Shown: positions 60,835-64,000 of the stretch, one piece after another
How the letters are laid out: each line of letters begins with the position of its first letter
Position numbering within the stretch: the first letter of the stretch is position 1
Assembly: GCA_002923375.1 (NCBI GenBank)
Contig: BEIJ01000002.1
Location: 682,001-746,000 of the forward strand
Direction: 5' to 3'
From: a bacterium HR33
GTDB lineage: Bacteria > Gemmatimonadota > Gemmatimonadetes > Gemmatimonadales > GWC2-71-9
Length of the DNA stretch: 64,000 nt
Notes under the pieces: model-generated
Database searches by the model: none
What the model was told of the DNA's origin: nothing
The model's input: the letters and a program-made list of their open reading frames with translations, nothing else
Translations under genes and position numbers: made by a program

Positions 60835-62017
60835 GGTGCGGGCCGCACAGCTGGGGGGTCGCTTTGGACCCTACGGAGGCCGCTACGTACCTGAGACGTT
60901 GATCGCGGCCCTCGAGGAACTGGCGGCGGTCTACGACGCGGCGTCAAGAGACCGTGATTTCCGGGCCCAGTTGGACGATTTGCTGCGTACTTATGCCGGG
61001 CGCCCAACGCCGCTCAGCGAAGCTCCGAGACTGTCGGAAATGGTGGGTTGCCGGGTCTTTCTGAAGCGGGAGGATTTGGCTCACACCGGGGCTCACAAGA
61101 TCAACAACACGTTGGGACAGGTTTTGCTGGCGCTCCGCATGGGCAAGCGAAGAATCATTGCGGAAACCGGAGCGGGCCAGCACGGGGTGGCCACCGCTAC
61201 CGCCTGCGCCAGGTACGGTCTGGAGTGCGTCATTTATATGGGCGCCGAGGATATGGAGCGGCAGCGATTGAACGTGTACCGCATGGAGCTCCTCGGCGCG
61301 AAGGTCGTTCCGGTGCATTCCGGGACTCGGACTCTGAAAGACGCTACCAACGAGGCTCTTCGGGATTGGGTGACCAACGTCTCTACGACCCACTATATCA
61401 TAGGCTCGGTGGTGGGGCCGGATCCGTTTCCTAGAATGGTCCGCGATTTTCAAAGGGTGATCGGGGACGAAGCCAAACGGCAACTCGAAGATCGGATCGG
61501 CCGGCTGCCGGGGTGCGTAGTGGCCTGTGTGGGCGGGGGGTCGAATGCGTTGGGGATCTTCACCGCCTTTTTGGACGACCAGGAAGTGCGTTTGGTCGGG
61601 GTGGAAGCCGGCGGAGAGGGTTTGGAGACGGGAAGGCATGCTGCGTCGTTGGTAGCCGGGCGGCCCGGTGTTTTGCACGGTAGCTTGAGCTATCTGCTAC
61701 AAGACCAGGACGGGCAGGTCTTGCCGGCTCACTCGGTGTCGGCCGGCCTCGACTATCCCGGAGTCGGGCCGGAGCATGCATATTTACGTGACAGCGGGCG
61801 CGTCCGGTACGAGGCGGTAAACGATCGCGAGGCGCTGGAGGCATTTGCCCTTCTCGCGCGACTGGAGGGAATAATACCCGCCTTGGAGAGCGCGCATGCG
61901 GTGGCTTGGGTGGTGCGGCAGGCTTGGGATCCCGAGGATGTGGTGCTCATCAATCTCAGCGGGCGGGGGGATAAGGACGTCGCCCATGTTGCCCGCCTGA
62001 CAGGAGCGATCGAGTGA
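60824..62017 (+). CDS. trpB: tryptophan synthase beta chain
   Basis: TrpB makes tryptophan from indole and serine with PLP. The 397-residue protein is of the TrpB1 type: [16 protein letters not shown], the PLP Lys in [47 protein letters not shown] and [10 protein letters not shown]. It begins at GTG 60824 inside trpC. trpA, its usual partner immediately downstream, is not here; a HEAT-repeat gene overlaps its stop instead. Confidence 0.96.
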   Translation: MATEVRAAQLGGRFGPYGGRYVPETLIAALEELAAVYDAASRDRDFRAQLDDLLRTYAGRPTPLSEAPRLSEMVGCRVFLKREDLAHTGAHKINNTLGQVLLALRMGKRRIIAETGAGQHGVATATACARYGLECVIYMGAEDMERQRLNVYRMELLGAKVVPVHSGTRTLKDATNEALRDWVTNVSTTHYIIGSVVGPDPFPRMVRDFQRVIGDEAKRQLEDRIGRLPGCVVACVGGGSNALGIFTAFLDDQEVRLVGVEAGGEGLETGRHAASLVAGRPGVLHGSLSYLLQDQDGQVLPAHSVSAGLDYPGVGPEHAYLRDSGRVRYEAVNDREALEAFALLARLEGIIPALESAHAVAWVVRQAWDPEDVVLINLSGRGDKDVAHVARLTGAIE

Positions 62018-63693
62018 GCGACGCAACCAAGCAAGCTCCGAGCGCCCAAGTGCAGTTGGTGGACGCGCTGATGCAGCTTTTGGTCAAAGCTATGCGCGCC
62101 ACCCAGCTTTACCTCCCCAACAATCCGGTCTACCAGCAGGCGATTCAGAATCTGAAGCAGGGCTTCGCTCCCATCTGGGAGTACATGGACGAACTGGTCC
62201 TGGACGTCGCCGAAGCCGATCTGGTTTGGGAGGAAAAAGCGGTGCTTTCGCAAAAGAACCGCAGCGACAGCGTACCTTGGCTTCTGTTCAAAGACGGGAT
62301 CAGGCGAATCACGTTCCTAAAAGGAGTGGAGCGAGACGAAATAGCGCGGTTTCTGACCGTGCTGAACCGGGCAAAGAACCTTCCCGCCGATGCCGACGAC
62401 GATCTTTTGACTCTGTTGTGGGAGCAAGACTTCGAGTTCATCCGGTACGATTTCGTGGAATTGGCGATGCCCGATGCGGTTCCCTTGGCGCCCTCGGCGG
62501 AAGTCCCCAAGGCGGAACCGCAGGAGCTGCAGCGACAGGTCCGGGAGGAGGCGGAGGAGCCGGAACCCCCTAAAGGTCTGGTGAGTCTGGAAGATTTCGA
62601 CTCGACTCTGTACTTCCTGGACGAGGAAGAGCGCGCTTATCTGCAGCAGGAGGTCGATCGGGAATACTCGCAGGATTTACGGGGCAACGTGCTCTCCATG
62701 CTCTTCGACCTTTTGGAGCTGCAAACTTACAGCACGGTGCGGGCCGAGGTGATCTCGATTTTGGAAAACTTCCTCCCGTATCTCTTGGCCGTGGGCGATT
62801 TCAGGTCGGTGGCCTACGTCTGCCGGGAAATCGGGGTGGTGCTGCGCCGGGCGCGGGATCTGCTGCCGGAGCACCGGAGGACGCTGGAGGAAATTCCACT
62901 ACGGCTTTCGCAACCCGAGGCGTTGAGCCAGCTACTGCAGTCTTTGGACGAGGCGGCGGTTTACCCCACGGAGGAGGAGTTGGGAGAGCTGTTCCGCGAG
63001 TTCCGGCCGGAGGCTCTGGAGACGCTATTGCGGTGGCTGCCCAAGCTTACCAATCAGCGGATCAAGGAGTTGCTGACCGATGCGGCACGGCGCCTGGCGC
63101 AAGCCCATCCTGAAGCCGTGATTCAGGCGCTCAAGGGGAAGGACGAGAGCGTGCTGTTGCAGGCGATCAAGATGGCGGGGAGCCTGAAGCTTCCTCCCGC
63201 CGCGCCCGCCTTGGGCGCTTTGTTCGCGGAGGCGAGCCCCCAGGTGAAAGTGGCTGCGGTCGAGGCGCTTGCCTCGATCGGCAGCCCCGGGGCCATCCAG
63301 GAGCTCGAGCGCGCAATTGACGATAGCGACAAGGATGTGAGAGTGGCGGCGGTTAGAGTACTGGGGCAGCGCGGAGCGCGGCGGGCTCTGTCGAAAATAG
63401 CGGCGAGGCTAGACAGTAAGGAGTTGCGCGCGGCGGATCTCACCGAGAAGATGGCGTTTTTCGAAGCGTACGGCTTGTTGAGCGGAAAGGACGGGATCCA
63501 GCCCTTGAGCGATATTTTGTTCAGTGGTGGCTTCTTTAAGCGCAAGGAAGACCCGGAAACCCGGGCCTGCGCCGCCATGGCGCTGGGGAAGATCGGCACG
63601 CCGGAGGCGCGAGAGGCGCTCCAGCGAGGGCTAAAGGACAAAGATCCCCTGGTTCGCAACGCCGCCGCCAAGGCTCTGAAGGAGCTCGGTTGA
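62014..63693 (+). CDS. HEAT-repeat protein of unknown function
   Basis: The 559-residue protein has an N-terminal helical part (residues ~15-150) with [20 protein letters not shown] and [20 protein letters not shown], a Glu/Pro-rich linker (~160-190), and C-terminal HEAT repeats, clearest in [40 protein letters not shown] and [24 protein letters not shown] arrays bind proteins. GTG 62014 overlaps trpB as GTGA and the next gene starts two bases after its stop, so the pair is probably one functional unit. No catalytic motif is visible. Confidence 0.8.
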   Translation: MSDATKQAPSAQVQLVDALMQLLVKAMRATQLYLPNNPVYQQAIQNLKQGFAPIWEYMDELVLDVAEADLVWEEKAVLSQKNRSDSVPWLLFKDGIRRITFLKGVERDEIARFLTVLNRAKNLPADADDDLLTLLWEQDFEFIRYDFVELAMPDAVPLAPSAEVPKAEPQELQRQVREEAEEPEPPKGLVSLEDFDSTLYFLDEEERAYLQQEVDREYSQDLRGNVLSMLFDLLELQTYSTVRAEVISILENFLPYLLAVGDFRSVAYVCREIGVVLRRARDLLPEHRRTLEEIPLRLSQPEALSQLLQSLDEAAVYPTEEELGELFREFRPEALETLLRWLPKLTNQRIKELLTDAARRLAQAHPEAVIQALKGKDESVLLQAIKMAGSLKLPPAAPALGALFAEASPQVKVAAVEALASIGSPGAIQELERAIDDSDKDVRVAAVRVLGQRGARRALSKIAARLDSKELRAADLTEKMAFFEAYGLLSGKDGIQPLSDILFSGGFFKRKEDPETRACAAMALGKIGTPEAREALQRGLKDKDPLVRNAAAKALKELG

Positions 63694-63695
63694 GC

Positions 63696-64000
63696 ATGGT
63701 GGACGATAAAAACCGGCGCACATCCCGCACCTCCATTGCCGATACGATGCGGAGCACGGAGGGGCTCTTGCGCCAGGGCGGGCGGGACCTTTTGCTGGCC
63801 TTCTACACCGCGCTGCGCAGCCTCAAGCTGTATCCTCTGGAGAACGATCAGGCGCAGCGGGCGTTGGACGGGATCGATTCCACGGCGGCGACCCTGCTTC
63901 GGATGGAGGATGAGCTGGAGATTCGGGTCTCGGGGGATTTTCTCTTCGTAAACGGTACCCGTCTGAGACTGGATCTGGATAACTACGCCTCCTTCAGTCA
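63696..64000 (+). CDS. start of a protein related to the HEAT-repeat neighbour's pathway, cut by window end
   Basis: An ATG at 63696, two bases after the previous stop, opens a frame that runs to the window edge (101 residues). It reads LLLAFYTALRSLKLYPLEND and then DELEIRVSGDFLFVNGTRLR. The segments LRSLKLYPLEND and [10 protein letters not shown] of the upstream protein are similar in place and pattern, suggesting a shared N-terminal module. I recall such N-termini in some HD-GYP proteins, but the diagnostic part lies outside the window, so function stays open. Confidence 0.65.
   Translation, partial: MVDDKNRRTSRTSIADTMRSTEGLLRQGGRDLLLAFYTALRSLKLYPLENDQAQRALDGIDSTAATLLRMEDELEIRVSGDFLFVNGTRLRLDLDNYASFS

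Noticed and set aside
1-64000. Mobile element, prophage or defence island
   Set aside because: No transposase, integrase, phage structural gene, toxin-antitoxin pair or defence gene was recognised, and the gene content is housekeeping with even base composition.

Overview
The window is a dense, GC-rich bacterial chromosome segment of about 60 genes with almost no non-coding DNA; no gap exceeds about 200 bases. It carries housekeeping genes for a Gram-negative, rod-shaped cell: mreBCD/PBP2/rodA, outer-membrane-type lipoprotein signals, phosphatidylserine synthase and decarboxylase, and RseP and HtrA envelope proteases. Genes are packed head to tail and commonly overlap by 4 bases (NTGA). There is a Hanks-type kinase, an archaeal-type prolyl-tRNA synthetase and the small PurL/PurQ/PurS system. 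The style resembles Gemmatimonadota or a neighbouring lineage, but that is inference; no rRNA is present to settle it.

Layout. 1-1550: the end of an HD-GYP protein and a membrane protein with a degenerate HD domain. 1595-3187: a secreted M20 peptidase and a small Cys-rich membrane protein. 3233-7905: tyrA-aroA-cmk and, from its own promoter, rpsA. 7923-12711: a propionyl/acetyl-CoA carboxylase operon with an rRNA methyltransferase gene inside it. 12766-20018: rplM-rpsI, then rpsB-tsf-pyrH-frr-cdsA-dxr-rseP (uppS is missing from its usual place). 20041-21030: a tail-anchored Ser/Thr kinase. 21134-25967: rpsO-pnp-M16 peptidase-ald. 26082-39420: mreB-mreC-mreD-PBP2-rodA, then accD-folC-hisS-proS-lysA-guaA. 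39425-42850: ptsN (minus), dusB-larB, tmRNA and a GNAT acetyltransferase. 42948-58232: a roughly 15 kb minus-strand operon mixing purine synthesis (purB, C, S, Q, L, F) with phospholipid synthesis (psd, pssA), an HtrA protease, transaldolase, truA, ppdK and three poorly known proteins. 58287-64000: trpD, lexA (minus), trpC-trpB, a HEAT-repeat protein and the start of another gene.

I found no mobile element, CRISPR array, phage gene or defence island. The points most worth a second look are small: paired direct repeats over the lexA promoter spaced like alphaproteobacterial LexA boxes; two probable CTG start codons (folC, htrA), each with a Shine-Dalgarno-like sequence and a CTGA overlap; structured leaders before rpsA, rpsO and pnp; the mixed purine/envelope operon with its unknown small proteins; and a HEAT-repeat gene coupled to trpB.
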